From assembly GCA_038503075.1 (NCBI GenBank), contig JBCAML010000009.1:1116001-1180000 (forward strand): a stretch of DNA of 64,000 nt. The letters are read 5' to 3'. This document shows positions 32,797 through 45,176 of the stretch, in pieces (position 1 is the first letter of the stretch; every line of letters begins with the position of its first letter). Made by a program: the position numbers and the translations under genes. The notes beneath the pieces were generated by a model that ran no database searches, was not told the DNA's origin, and saw only the letters and a program-made list of their open reading frames with translations. The DNA is from Gyromitra esculenta (taxonomy: Eukaryota; Ascomycota; Pezizomycetes; Pezizales; Discinaceae).

Positions 32797-33772
32797 TCAA
32801 CCATCAAAGTATCCCCACTCGTTGATCGCCAATTCACTCACTGCTCTAGACAATTCATTATCCATTGCTCCAATCAACTCATCCATTCTCTCCACCTCCT
32901 CCTCGCTATCGGTTTCAAACACACTCTGTGTGAACTTCCCGTCACTGTGCATATCATTTGCTTCCTCCTCTTCCAATCTCACATGCTCCCAACCCCTTGC
33001 CACAATCAATGCTTGCACCCCAGCATTATCCCCGCCAAAGACGTTCTCCCAGACAGCGTCTTTCCCTTCTTCATCGAGAACTACTCCCTGGAACTCAACT
33101 TGGTTACTGGGGTGGTACGTGAACCTCCCATCACTCAACAAATGCACTGCATGCTCGATATCAACCAGAGCAGAGCGGTACCCAGCTTCATGCTGGCCCA
33201 CAAAGTTCAAACCGTAATTAGGATCTCGAATTACGTTCTCAGAGAGAACGGCGAGGTACCAGAAGGCCATATACATAGTCGTGTTTGTGTTTCCACGTTT
33301 AGGGGGCATAGGCATAAGCTGTACATGGAAGGCTTCGCTATGATGCGGGAATTCATCGTTGGTGCCAGGGGTAGGTTGGCGTGTGAAGATGGGCGCGCAG
33401 AGGAGCGAAGCGTTGTAGCCAGCCTTAGTAGTTAGCTTTTTTTTTGCAGTAATGAGTAACTGAACGGTGAGGGAAATCAACCTCTTCAAAAGTCTCACGA
33501 AGTGCACATCGCCCCAACGTCTCGCCGACATCTTTCCTGCCCCTTGGTAGAAACCAGTACGGCTGTTGCCGAGCAGTGTCTTCAACGAGAAGTACCTTAT
33601 TAGTAGAAGGCTGGAAAGTTGCAGTGCCCGCAGCGAGCACAAAGCTGGTTGAAGGCCAGTGAGTTGAGCGGGCGATTGGACGACGAACAGAGCGAGAAGC
33701 AGTGGGAGCAGCGGTTGGGGGAGCTGGGGGAGCTGGGAGACTAGAGACCCATTTAGCGAGATCTGTCTCCAT
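32797..33772 (-). CDS. Nudix hydrolase
   Basis: Two exons on the minus strand: 33482..33772 and 32797..33423, giving 305 residues. The Nudix box is split by a 58-base intron: G-RKDVG-E-TLGRCAL-RETFEE then AGY, matching G-x5-E-x7-REUxEExGU. The fold starts at STSFVLAAGTATF and includes LLVEDTARQQPYWFLPRGRK. The enzyme should cleave a nucleoside-diphosphate-type or inositol-pyrophosphate bond using metal held by the box glutamates; the substrate cannot be told. The C-terminal region is acidic (RLEEEEAND, DSEEEVERMDE). Similar long fungal Nudix proteins exist. The first ATG in the frame is used. Confidence 0.88.
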
Positions 33773-34320
33773 TGCTGGTTGGTGGTTGTAGAGGTCGAAG
33801 GATGGGAAGTGATGATTGATTCTGGGATGTTTCGCGCGTAAGCTTTTGAGTGACTATATGTAGCTAGGAAGCTTGTTGGCGTAGACGCTGCTGTGAGAAG
33901 GAAAGCTCCATCGTATCAAATCACATATTCATCCATATCGGCCCACCTGAGTCCTTAATGTATCCCATAGCCTCTAACCCGTTCAACATCTGCGAAAAAC
34001 CTACAAGTATTCGAGGCCTCAACATTTATGGCTCCTAAGAGCTTCGGCTACGCTCACTGATGATTATATTCCGCTAACATCCCATCCAGAACCAATCTTA
34101 CAGTCACTATTTATCACTCGACGGCTACAACTACAACACGTCCCACATCGAGCCATAGTTTATGAGCTACAGCATCACGGAAAGGTATTTTAGTCTACCT
34201 ACCATCGCCTAGCGATCCTGGAAAGCTTGAGACACGTGGTACTTCAGCCATGTTTCGGATATTCTGGTTCATTCGTTAGACCCCCCCATCATTTCCCTTG
34301 ACCTAGTGCGCGTATGATAA
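33773..34320. other. Intergenic region before MITE copy 2
   Basis: No supported gene or RNA. The Nudix promoter lies at its left edge. Confidence 0.5.
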
Positions 34321-34329
34321 ATCTATCTA

Positions 34330-34694
34330 GGGAAAACGTTTAGGATACCATGTTTCTGATGAGTTTGTGTGCCAGATACCACAACTACTTCGCTTCGACC
34401 GTGCCCACCACAACTAAACCTATACCATCAGTTGCTTACCCCCTTTAACCCACCCAACTAGGCAAAGAAACTCTCAGATTTCAAGCAATAAAATCACAGA
34501 AAATCGAGCACTATTCTATTTTTCTCTTAATATTCTTAAATAAAATAGTATGCGAGGAAGAGGGTTTTTAGGTCTGAATTCTACATAATAGTGTTGTGAT
34601 GGCCGGTACCGGTAGGTGGGCGCGGTCAGAGCAAAGTAGTTGTGGTATCCGGCATACAAACTCGTCAGAAACATGGTATCCTGAACGTTTTCCC
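34330..34694. mobile_element. MULE-type MITE, copy 2 (365 bases, 9-base target duplication)
   Basis: About 95% alike to copy 1 at 22359. It has an extra GGCCGGTACC-like insert near 34602. Flanks are ATCTATCTA on both sides (34321-34329, 34695-34703); the right flank runs into an ATCT microsatellite, so this duplication alone would be weak, but copy 1 supports the 9-base length. Confidence 0.82.
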
Positions 34695-34703
34695 ATCTAT
34701 CTA

Positions 34704-35551
34704 TCTATCCCTTGACCTAGTCACCTTTAAAATGATCCCCAGAGGGTGATGAAGAACCCGACTACCTTAAAAAAAAGTATAGCCTAGACAAGTGCTAATA
34801 ACTTCCTCGTCTGGATACTAGAACGGTTTAAAAAAATGGAAACAAGATCAATCGTATTCTGATCTAGTCAAAGATAGTACCAAAGCAAGGGATAAAGACA
34901 AATAATGAATTCGCAACGATCAACTCTACCTTCCCTATTTCTCCTTTGGGTTCCATATCGAGCCTCTCCTCGGCCGCAATCTGAATACAAGAAAAATCCA
35001 CAATAGATACTCTATGTAAGTCAGATAAGACAGCTATTTATGGCCTCCCATCTCAAGAAAAACTCATTTAACTTCAAGAAAAGAAACATAAGAAACCACT
35101 ACACAGCCCTATTAAAACTCCAGCGAACCAAGAAGGTACGAATAGAGAAAGGCCTGCAGGGAACAAAGTAAACACAAGAAAGAAGCGCCTTTTACCCCCC
35201 TTCGAATAGGACATACCATTGAGAAAGACAGAAATATAGAGACGGACTAGTTACCTCCATCAGCTCAAGAAATACCAATCAGCGGACCTGAAAAAAATAT
35301 CACACGAAGTAATTTAGAGGAATGAGGAAAATATTATTTGAAAATGCAACGCTAATTTAATATCTCAAATACGCCAGGAAATAAGAATACAAAAGGAAAC
35401 TGGCCGGAGGAAAATCGATTGATTCACGCCTCATTGACTGAGTTTGCTTATCCAGTTTCATAATTCAGAGGACACAATTTACTCAAGTAATGTGCAATAT
35501 GGCGACAAATGTTGAAAGGGGTGCAGATTAGTCGAATCACTCACTATCGAG
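34704..35551. other. Intergenic region downstream of CDC34
   Basis: AT-rich and purine-rich; nothing recognised. Confidence 0.5.
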
Positions 35552-36518
35552 TTAATTCGACTTATCCTCATCCTCACCCGTCTCAGGATCGGATTCTTCG
35601 TCATCATCATCTACACAATCATCAGTCAGTCAACAATCCTACAACGTGCACTAAGAATGATAAAGGAACATACCAAACATCATCTCTGCATCACTACTGT
35701 CCCCTCCAAAGTCACTCTCCATCTCCGACTCACACCAAAAATCATCGTCCACCTCTTCCTTCTCTGGTGGTGCGCTCTCCACATTCAGGGGCATCACAAA
35801 GTCCTCTGGGATATCCCTCTTAGAAGCCTCAACATTCTCCCTTACAACCTTCTTATAACCCTCGGGATCTTTTCGCAGCATGACGCCAGCATCAACATTG
35901 GCTGCACTTGAGACTTCGGCATCGTCCAGGAGGGACAGAATCGAAATAAGCACAGTGAATATTCGCTGTGCTGGTGACCAACGTTCCTGCATAAGCGTAA
36001 CCAAATACAGTTAGATAAACCCCTTTGCACACCAGGCTAAGAAAATGATAGGTAAGAAAGCAGAATGTACCGATGCCAGTTCACCAGAAGTCTCATCTTC
36101 CCCAGGTGCATGAAGGATTGAAATGCAGAGCTTGCCGTCTTTGTAAATGTTGGGGTGGAATAGGGGACGCGTGAAGCGGAACTCGGGTGGGCTCATGGGG
36201 TAGTTTTTCGGGATTTTGAGTTCGGCCTTAAAATTTAACGGGTCAGTAAATCTAACAACAAAGGCACATGGGGCAGAAATATGAATACCTTAAGATAAGC
36301 CCCGGAGTATAGAGAAGTCGGGTTTACGACAATCAGGGCGACATCCCAGACAAACAGATTGCCATCACGAGGCTTTGCAGGATATAGTTTTAGCAATAGA
36401 TCATCAACCAAGGGATTTTGGCACTACACACCTCAACATCCACCCAGTTCTCTTTCTGGAGCTCCTTCAACTCGTTCATGAGCATACGCTCGGCGATTTT
36501 CCGCTCATCAGAAGACAT
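35552..36518 (-). CDS. CDC34: Ubiquitin-conjugating enzyme E2, Cdc34/UBE2R type
   Basis: Five exons on the minus strand: 36432..36518, 36289..36372, 36071..36226, 35674..35986 and 35552..35610, giving 232 residues. It is the E2 that works with SCF ligases to tag cell-cycle inhibitors. The UBC fold starts with RMLMNELKELQKENW. The catalytic cysteine is Cys91 in HPNIYKDGKLCISILH, followed by the long acidic loop APGEDETSGELAS before ERWSPAQ, the diagnostic Cdc34 insert. The acidic C-terminal tail (DDDFWCESEMESDFGGDSSD and DDDDEESDPETGEDEDK) contacts the cullin basic canyon. It is shorter than yeast Cdc34 (295). All five exons were needed to restore the family; introns are 56-84 bases. Confidence 0.93.
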
Positions 36519-38526
36519 GTTGTTTGGTGGTTGTTATAGCTTGGAAAGATTCCTTAGGGTGAGGGGCGTTGGTAGAGGAGAGGAGGTTGTGCTACGCTGA
36601 TATCTGTGCTGTGGATGACAGGAGACTGACCGCACCTCAGACTGAGAAGAGAGCAGAAGCTTCTGTGATGGTGGGCAGTGGAGAGGGTAATAGGCGAGGC
36701 GAAGTATGTATGGTATATGTATGTGGAAGAGGGTGGTTGGGGAATGTTCGGGAGAGCACACGAGGACAGTGGTGAAATGTAGGAAGTGAGGAGGAGTAGG
36801 GAGAGGAGGTGGAGGTGGAGGTGGGCTCCAGAGCTACCTTGCCAGCCGCTAGCAGAGGTTTGACTGAGAGGTGGGGGAGGCTTGGACGAACAGGCAGGCA
36901 GGCAGACAGGCAGACAGACAGACAGACAGCGGAGTAAAATAAAAGTGGAGAGAGGAAAGCCAGCGGAGAGAATGAGCCCTTCTTTTCTGCTGGCCCACGG
37001 CAGTAACTAACGGTGTGAATCTAGCCACACAGGACTCGTGCCGCTCATAGTTATCTAAGGTAGAGTAAAGGTTATGTATGTAATGTAAGTGGTGACCACT
37101 CCACGGGGCCGAGAACCTCCGAATAAACTGCAGCCAGACACAAACAGACACAAACACTCTCCGCTACGAGACACGAATCGATGGACCCCCGCCGAAATAC
37201 ATATCGTTGAGTGGGCGCCCATCGGTCCTAGACACCGATTGCCGCCGTGACCTGTGCCCGAACTCGACTCTCGGTCACATTTCGGTAACCGCCAAGATCT
37301 AAACTCGTCTTACCGTGTAAGGGCCTAGATCCCTTTCGTTCCTTGGAAAGCTTCCTCTTCCGTCTCCCCCCCAGGCTGACCGCCGGCCACGGTGAAGAAA
37401 AACACCAGTTCTGCTCTTGGCGTCGCCCCCTCTAAACTTCACGATGCTCCTGATTTCCGAGTTGGGATTGCGGCTGTCTGGGGCTGGGTACACTCTAAAA
37501 ACTGACCCGCAGCCCGATAAGTTAAACTGCTGCATGTCATATGCAGCCTGTGGGAATCGAATAAAAACTCCGCATCCGGGTATCTGCCTCATGCAGTGGA
37601 AACTGTGGGCCTTTTCCATCCTGTTTCCTTTCGTGGCGTTGCTCGTAACGAAACAAGAGCCTCAGAAAATTTGTTTCCGCGGACGATTGGAGTGACAAAT
37701 CAAGCTCTGGTTGTTTATCTTCCAGACGCGACACGGCGGGCAGTGCGGCTCGTCTCTGAAATCGGACGTAACAGTTTTCAACTGCACCGTTTACAAATTA
37801 CACAGCCTCTAGAACGGCTTTCCCCACTTTATGGCGACTGTCAACTCAACGGTTCTAGAAGCCGATTGGCATGAGGCTCTTCGGGGCGACTAAGCTGGAT
37901 TTCACTGGCCTTTTACTAGAGTACGTGCATGAGGTAGTAGTACTAGCATAAATCTAGCGTAATTCACAGAATATCACTCGATATCAATATTCAACACTGA
38001 TCGGGAATACGGCAGGCATATCGAGAAGACTAAAACCCTTGGCATACATGTAACATACAACACCCCCAACCGGGTCAAATTCACTCATTCTTGAATCGCA
38101 TCTATCATTAACAATTATCCCGCACAACTCAAATGAGCATCCGAAACTATCTGAAAATCAGGATATATATATTATCAACCCTATCATGCCACCGCCTTGA
38201 TGCTCACTTTGCAAGCCTATACCATAAGCTCTATACCAGATACAATCTCCTTCCTTAACCACGTCCGAAGGGATAGGATGATAATGCGCAATAAAGCATA
38301 CAAGTATAAGAAGCAAAATCAATCCCAACAATCAAACAATCAAACGCCGTATGCACCATGGTTTCCCCACAATATTTGACTTCTACCACATCGATATATC
38401 GTATCCCTACTCTACCCAAAATGATTTGTGTCTACCGCGTGAGCCCCCCTTTTCATTACGCCAACCGCTTAGTATTCAATCTTCCGCCGAGCCCTAGGTT
38501 CTCAACTGACATGTCCAAAAGACCAC
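36519..38526. other. Intergenic region between CDC34 and the YTP1-like gene
   Basis: 2 kb. It holds the CDC34 promoter (G/A-rich strand, i.e. CT-rich toward CDC34), the tetranucleotide repeat at 36891 and one copy of the dispersed 17-base motif at 37964-37980. The frames at 37299-37734 overlap on both strands and show no family features. Confidence 0.5.
36891..36929 (+). repeat. Tetranucleotide microsatellite (CAGG/CAGA)n
   Basis: About ten four-base units, the first CAGG and the later ones CAGA, in the region upstream of CDC34. Confidence 0.85.
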
Positions 38527-40265
38527 CTACTGCCTTTTATTCTCGTCTTCTTCTTCCTCGTCACTGATCAGCCCCTCCAATTCAAACTCCTCTGCATCAT
38601 GTACCCTTCTGTCGACATGGCCATTCGCCGAAACCGCAGCAGCAGCCTCCTTTGCCGGTTCCGTGCTAGAAGTGAAAATACCAACCAAGACCAACGTGAC
38701 TGTAGAACAGTTAGAAACCACGATGCAAATTGAGGAAAGGATCTAGGTAGGCTTACAAAGATATAACAGGAACGCGAGACTGTACAGAACAAGTAGGTAC
38801 GAGACGTGATCAATGCCAGTTGAATTAATGAGCGCAAGCTGTTCTTCGTTCGCACTCATGAAAATAAACCCTGAAGCAAAAAGCAACTGCAGAATTTATC
38901 AGTTAAAAGCCCTAAAAGAGTTAAAAAAATAGAGCTTACATAGGGTGGTAAATGCTGGAAGCTCGACTCCTCTCCCAACGCCGGTTTGTCTCTCAAAATA
39001 ATTGAAATCTCGATAATTCTCGTTAAGCCTGCCGCCATGAGAGTGTATCCGAATACTTGATGAACCATGGTTGAAAGCATAAGATGTTGAGGATGCGCAG
39101 ACATTGCGTAACCGGTCAAGAATATGACTAGCCCAGGAACTAGGTTTCGCTTAGGCCGTCCATTCTTATCACGAGAGAGCCAGAGCCCGAGAAGACCAGC
39201 GCACCACCAGACAATACCCATGGAAGTGTGCTGAATGTCATTATGGGCCCAAGGATTGCCCCAGCGGTGCTCGGTGACTATTCGTTTCGAGGTAAGTTAG
39301 TAAGGCCGATCGAATATGCTAAAGTTATAGGCGGGATCGAAATTGGCGTTCTTACAGGTGTTGATACAACCTAAAGAAAGTCATCCTGTCAGCATGTTCT
39401 CTTAATGAAGTCGGAGGCTTGAACTTACCCCAGATCGTGATAACCAACGAATCCCAGAATTCTTGAGGTCTTCCGGTCCTCTTTAACCAAGCCTGACCAA
39501 TCTGGAGCATAATAACCATGATCACGCCATAAGCGATGAAAGAGCTTCCCATGATCTAAACATTTCAATCAGTTATTTGACTACCGAGAACGGTCTGCCA
39601 AGACCTCTGGATAGTAACAGGACTCACAAAGTGCGCCAAACATTGGCCCGTGTGGTCCGCGCGGCAAAATCCCAAGCTATGCGACCTCGTCAGCAATGAA
39701 CTCCAGCTCTCAAAAATTTGGAAATCAAAACCCACGCCGTGATCCCACCAAACAACATCTGTGTCCACGACACCAGCGGCATAATCTTCCCCACAACGCC
39801 ATGCAGCTTAACCACATAAGGCCTCACCCTCCCATGAATTCCACGTTCTAGATGTAGTTTTAGGTACACCCCGAAACCCACTTGCCCAAACAGCATCGTC
39901 ATAAGGCTCGATGCGAACGCGGCGTGGATATTCGGCGCAAATTGACGGCCCTTGTGCGCATGCCCGAGAAACCATCCCATCACCGCAATCGCAGTCCCGA
40001 GAACCTGGACTGGAACATGCCATCTGCTTCGCACGATGCCCAACACCATTCCCACCGGGAAAATCACCCCGAATGACGCTACCATTGCGAATATATGGAT
40101 CCATAGGATGCTGTCTAATGGGTCAGGGGAAATGACGCTGCCCTCGGGAATACCCTCTTCATCGTGTCCGTGGGCGGCTACGAGGGCGCTCGAAGACACG
40201 GAAAGCAGTGCCAGCGACAAGAGTAATTTCGAGGCCCCTCGCTGGGCGGTTGACAGTGCTCGCAT
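38527..40265 (-). CDS. YTP1-like multi-span membrane protein
   Basis: Seven exons on the minus strand: 39736..40265, 39628..39676, 39429..39555, 39356..39370, 38940..39277, 38757..38886 and 38527..38699, giving 453 residues. An N-terminal signal peptide (SKLLLSLALLSVSSSALVAA) is followed by HGHDEEG. A cytochrome-b561-like N-terminal membrane domain (DUF2427 region) has helices LDSILWIHIFAMVASFGVIF, GTAIAVMGWFLGHAHKG and others. A Ytp1 domain follows (GQCLAHF-IMGSSFIAYGVIM, then WWCAGLLGLWLS, ending with QHTSMG and HPQHLM histidines). The C-terminal tail is acidic (LISDEEEEDE). The role in yeast is unknown; paired histidines could bind haem or metal (inference). Exon 4 is only 15 bases and encodes part of CINT; it is supported by frame and by the conserved segment it completes. 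The donor after exon 1 (GTGGGT) was chosen by phase. Confidence 0.82.
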
Positions 40266-40919
40266 TCCGACTCGATGATCGGGGGTGAGGTGTTTTTCTT
40301 TTTCTTTTTCTTTTTCTTTTTTATTGTTGGGACACTCGTGACTTTTGGGGGAAAAGGACTATGAATGCCTTTTTTTTTGATAAATTATCTGGGCAGCTGT
40401 GATAGGTATGGATATATGTATGGGGTTGAAAAGAAGACACTGGGCTACAGGGCTTCGTAAACGAACTTAGGTTACGAGTCAATTTCTGAGGCTTTTGATG
40501 TGGGAAGCCGAACACCCGAGCCGCCATTCTTGGCGAGGGCGAAGGACTGGGCTAGCTGACTGGGCACATACATACATGTGTCTATGCAAATTGAGATTGA
40601 TCTTTCGATATCACGTGAGGATTGATATCGAGCTTTGGTGATTGGCGCCTTGCGTCTGCGTATGGCGTGAAGGCTGAGGTTCGAGACAAGCTCAGGAAGA
40701 GCTATCGAAACTCTGAATATAACTTTAAGCGGATGGATTTCTGTCAGTAGCTCGAGAACTCGCTAAGGCGGACGGTTCACACGGTAATTCAGCCCCGCAG
40801 AAACGCAGCCAATGCTATTTTGCATCTACTCCTCCACAATCACAGCGTCGTCTCCAAATCATAAGGTATTATTCGTCTATTTACAATAACAGTACATATC
40901 AACAATTAAGTAGTTTCCA
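40266..40919. other. Intergenic region YTP1-like / PTH
   Basis: A (CTTTTT)n tract lies at 40293-40321 just upstream of the YTP1-like ATG. Nothing else is seen. Confidence 0.5.
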
Positions 40920-41657
40920 TTATGGGAACTTGGCAATCTTCTTTAGCTCCCCTATTACCAACGGTAGCGATTTCTCCTCGAGTACCTTCAATTCTTGGGG
41001 TCTCATCTTCCCGAGAACATAACTGCTGACCGTCGCTGGATCCTTGGATTCTGGCCTTCCAATACCAACACATATCCGGCAGAAGTCCTGTCACAGACAC
41101 TTTAGCATCTAAAATATCCAAACCAGATCGCGACATAACCGATACCTACCTTCGTTTGAAACTTCTCAATAATGGAGATAAGCCCATTATGTCCTCCCGC
41201 GGACCCCGTCTTCTTAACCTTAATTTTTCCCAGCGCAACCTCTAATTCATCGTGTACAACTACCAACACCGCTGTCTCCTTCTCCTCCGGCTCCAGCCCA
41301 AGCAGGAATGAGCTCCATGCTGTCTTAACACCCTTCCCGGAAATATTCATAAACGACTGCGACTGCCAGAGAGTAAAAGTTCGGTCATGTTCCGGAAACG
41401 AGACCTTCCCCCCAAATCCTTTATTCTTGGTGAACTCGCCTGAGGAGAGCGCCTCCCGCAGGAGGTTATTCATTACATGCCCAGCGCTGTGGCGTGTATT
41501 AGCATAGGCGGCGCCGGGATTGCCTATTGAGCACACCTATAGATCGGCCGTTAGCAAAGGCTTCTTGTTGAAACGTGAGGGTCAAGTTTACCAAGATTTT
41601 GCGCCCCATGGTGGCAGACCCAAATAAATTTCGAACTGTAGAGTTTGTGATCATCAT
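40920..41657 (-). CDS. PTH1: Peptidyl-tRNA hydrolase (Pth1 family)
   Basis: Three exons on the minus strand: 41592..41657, 41150..41536 and 40920..41087, giving 206 residues. It frees tRNA from dropped-off peptidyl-tRNA. Conserved features are CSIGNPGAAYANTRHSAGH with the catalytic histidine (residue 38), FMNISGKGV, VVHDELEVALGKIKVKKTG with the catalytic Asp, GSAGGHNGLISI, and IGRPESKDPATVSSYVLGK. Two starts are possible: the ATG at 41657 adds 16 residues (MMITNSTVRNLFGSAT) that could serve as a weak mitochondrial signal, while the inner ATG at 41609 sits in a near-perfect start context (GCCACCATGG) and gives 190 residues. This leaves room for dual targeting by leaky scanning. Confidence 0.9.
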
Positions 41658-44244
41658 GACGCCAGGAGAGCTGTATATGGTATTTAATGGTTTCTCGGTG
41701 AGTTTCGAGTGACTGAGTCAACAGACCGCCTGTGTACTGTCTTGTCGAACATGACGCACATAAAAGTTAGCACTTTTTAAAAAGAAGTCGATGAGTAATA
41801 AACAATCGGTAAAACCGGTGGGACTTGAAATCAACTCTCGCTGATGGAACGGAGCATACCTTTAGTTCTTGTCAGACGGTGGTTTTGCTGTGGTTGAAAA
41901 TATGAAAGTTTGTTGACCGATTAGTCATCGTGGAATGATTGATTTGGTGTTTTCTAGAAAAGCTTGCCAATCATGATACACGCGGTTCCAGAAGATCGCT
42001 TTTCAACCGCTAGCTTGCGATAATCACGGACCGCCAACTTAGTTTTATTCTTAAAGGAAGACTTTCTGGTCTGGCAATATAAATGTCGTCAGTTGCTCGC
42101 GTTCCCAGGCTACTTCACGTTTAATTAATGGCCCAATACCTAAAGAGATCAACCAGCGATGAACTATACGAAGGAGTAACTCTTGAAGGCAAATCGAAGC
42201 CTATCATATGTTCACTTCAGAACAAATCCATACGTGATGATTTATGGATAGCTCCCACTTACTGGCTAGATAACCTCTCTGGGCCGCCTCAAACCGCTGC
42301 GATACGGAGTCGCGCTCTCTCGCATGAGTCCCTGAGCCTCCAAAAGTCGTTCTGAGCAACCCTTGGTAAGGAATTCCTAACATGGCAAAGCATCCGCTAC
42401 AGTGTGATTCTTTTAAAAAACGCTGTTTTTCATGGCCTTAAGCTGCCTGATACTGCGGAATCGTGATAAAGCAGCTGTCCTACCAAACCTCTTGTCCTAG
42501 ATATTTATTCTGCATTACTGTAACCGAGCAAAGCTTGAGGAACTTTTCGAAGTAGGATGGGGTGAAGAAACCACGTTTTTTTAATGAAGCTTAAGCTTAT
42601 CAATTGAAACCCCTCATGATCAAGGACTCAGTAATGAAGTTATCTAAACCGCTTAAAGTGTGGCTAAATTACAGGTATGGACCTCAATTGAGCCTCATGG
42701 CCTAAGTTTATCCCTTTGACGAGAACCACAAAGAAACCCCCAACCCAATGTCTTTGTCCGCTGCCTCCTTTTATTTCTTCACAGCCTGCTCAGCTCAGCT
42801 ATGGGGAGAATAAATTGGCCATAAACTTTGTTCATCCAATTTAAGTTTCCCCTATCAAAATCGCGACTTTCAAAATAGATCTGACTTGGGCGCTCGTCGC
42901 GCGTGTATGGTAACTGTAAACGCCTCACCAAGCTAGTTTGCCCAGGAAAGGGGCGAGTGGCAAGCGATGCTAAAGCGATGCACCAGCCACGTGGGTATCC
43001 ACAGCAGCACAGCTACCGCATAAACGAAATCGTGTTTGGCCCCCTCAGATGCGTTTTGACGGTCTGTCAGAAATAAAACTTGGATATTTACTCTATTTAT
43101 AGTGGATGTTGAGGGGGGGGATGGTATTCTGGTCTTTTTATTTTCGCTTAAGCATTGTAATTCCACGCAAGCTATGACATTTCCTGGAAATGGGTTCTCC
43201 ATCATTCGCATACGTGGTAAGCTGCGAAACATCGGCCATGGTTTTGGGTTTGGGGGATAGTGCCGCACATGTCTCGAATATGGAAGGCTTAGTTAGATAT
43301 ATATAAATAAATGCATTCCTGATGACTTTTTCTTTCTCAGCTTGGAATTGAAGTTGTTTATTGGGAATACGATATCGTAAGGGAAATTGCGCTGGTGATA
43401 AAGAACTGCATGTATCCTAGCAATAGTGTTCTTTTTGGTGGGTACTGGAGACTCAGCCAATCTTAGTAAAGTACATGTGCTCATATGAACTCAGGGGAGT
43501 TTTTCCGGTCCAGTCCAAAGCAATACGGAGCTAGACATCAGCCGCAAATAGATGGGAGCCCTTCCTTCGGTATCTAGAAGGGAAACGACGTCGATAGCCA
43601 CTCTTAAAGGAACATCTGTCCAGGAACGCAGAATCTAACAAGGGTACCGTAGCTCCAAGGCTGACAATATTTCTACCCTAAACACTAGCGTGGGAGAGAT
43701 TAAGCCGTTGCTCCAGAATGTAGCTGAGAGCCGGAAACAAAATGACTAACTTGTGATCAACTGTGGAAAGTCGTTGGCAGTTTTGGACCCTGGTCGTTCG
43801 CCTTGGTCCGATGTTTATCCGAGATCGACATTTGGACTCTGTATGACACACAGGTTGTGGAGGTGACACTCGGAAATTACGCACCAAGCCGTGACATAGA
43901 GTGATGAGATGTCCTAGGTAGGCATGTGGGGTATATTACATGTATATATTATGGCGATGAAACAATTATTTGAACAGTGTGAGGTGTGGGTTGATATCGA
44001 TATTTATCTATCTCCACTGTTGGAAAATACCGGAGGTCCTGGCTTCCCGAACTGTGACAAGGCTCGCGAGGACCAGACAAAAGCTGGCACACTGGCACAA
44101 GGTGTTTCATTAAGACCGAGGTTTACCTGTCACAGTATACGGTGGTCCTAGAGCAGAGACCTAACCCTTGGCACTTGCTATGGCCAACCTTCCCAAACGG
44201 CAACTGCACTTGAGACTTACCCGGCCTCAGCCGTGGTACACAAC
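41658..44244. other. Intergenic region left of the nuclease-like duplication
   Basis: 2.6 kb with no supported gene. A C run occurs in the minus strand near 43111-43118. From about 44075 a CAGACAAAAGCTGGCACACT flank begins that recurs after each paralog (45497 and 47588). Confidence 0.5.
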
Positions 44245-44426
44245 AGAGGCATGCCCCCATGGACGTTTGTAAACCACACGGTGCGCAGCCCTCTGTATAC
44301 AGACAACTATCGTGAGATTTCTACCGACAATCCACCCGAATCCCCTAGGCGATACAGAAGGTGAGTCTCCCTGTATTCCTACGGCCGGCGAGAAGCAACA
44401 CTGACGCATTAATATACACAGACACG

Positions 44427-45176
44427 ATGGCTCACGACAACACGAACCAGAAGAAGCGAAAGTCGAAGTGGACTACTTCCTATTCTATGATGACGATTCC
44501 AGAAGCAGAGGACAGACTAGGCTTTAGGATGAATACAATCAAAGTGGTGTCGGTTCAACGCATGTTGAGAGATGCCAACTATGCGTTTGAAGGAGAGGAC
44601 TCGATCCTGGTGACCAAGGAAAAGGTGTACAACAATATATTGGATTATCTTATCATGGAAGGATATCCTACGGAGGCGAATCAGTACTTTAAAGAAACCA
44701 ACGTTAATGACTTGGTTCTCTACACCATCGGTCCAATACTCACCGATTTCATACGCAAGACGGGACGGAACAGTATCCAGCTATTGAGGGAGAAAGAGAT
44801 CATCTCTACAGACTCCGAGACGGGCGGCTATGAGGAATTTGTTATGATGGACCTGATTTCAGTGAAGGAAAGCAACTATGTTCTCATCATAGAAGCAAAG
44901 AAAGCTTCCCTTGGAGATGCGATGAAGCAGTGTTTGCTATCGATGAAGGATGCGAGAGACAACAATGGTGGAGGTGAGGTATACGGTTTCGTTACAACAG
45001 GAGAGTCCTGGCAAATGCTCAAGTACGATGGTGCATCGTTTCAGATAACACGCAAGATTGATGTTCTATTTCAGGGAATGGATCAGGAGAGAGAATTATG
45101 GATGAAGGATTACTCCGTTCTGATAGACTGCATGTACGCAGCGTTGAACGATGGGGGCATTGCGAAGAATGATTGA
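44427..45176 (+). CDS. PD-(D/E)XK nuclease-like protein, paralog A (Crinkler-type nuclease fold)
   Basis: 249 residues, no intron in the CDS. The N terminus has a likely nuclear signal (NQKKRKSKW). Helical middle (EKVYNNILDYLIMEGYPTE, NDLVLYTIGPILTDF). The nuclease-like core reads EEFVMMDLISV, then NYVLIIEAKKASLGDAMKQC, then VYGFVTTGESWQMLKYDG. This gives an Asp, the E-A-K of the PD-(D/E)XK motif and a following helix Gln, the order seen in restriction-endonuclease-like domains of Crinkler-type effectors and related fungal proteins. No Crinkler header domain or signal peptide is present. The upstream leader has a GT-AG intron (44360-44420) ending five bases before the ATG; another GTGAGT...TAG pair follows the stop (45181-45233). 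It could be a mobile-element or effector-derived nuclease; activity is untested. Confidence 0.7.
   Translation: MAHDNTNQKKRKSKWTTSYSMMTIPEAEDRLGFRMNTIKVVSVQRMLRDANYAFEGEDSILVTKEKVYNNILDYLIMEGYPTEANQYFKETNVNDLVLYTIGPILTDFIRKTGRNSIQLLREKEIISTDSETGGYEEFVMMDLISVKESNYVLIIEAKKASLGDAMKQCLLSMKDARDNNGGGEVYGFVTTGESWQMLKYDGASFQITRKIDVLFQGMDQERELWMKDYSVLIDCMYAALNDGGIAKND

Noticed and set aside
36891..36929. CRISPR-like short repeat
   Set aside because: It is a simple tetranucleotide microsatellite without spacers, in a eukaryotic genome.
37299..37900. Overlapping frames on both strands
   Set aside because: No recognisable protein in any; typical shadow frames in a moderately GC-rich spacer.
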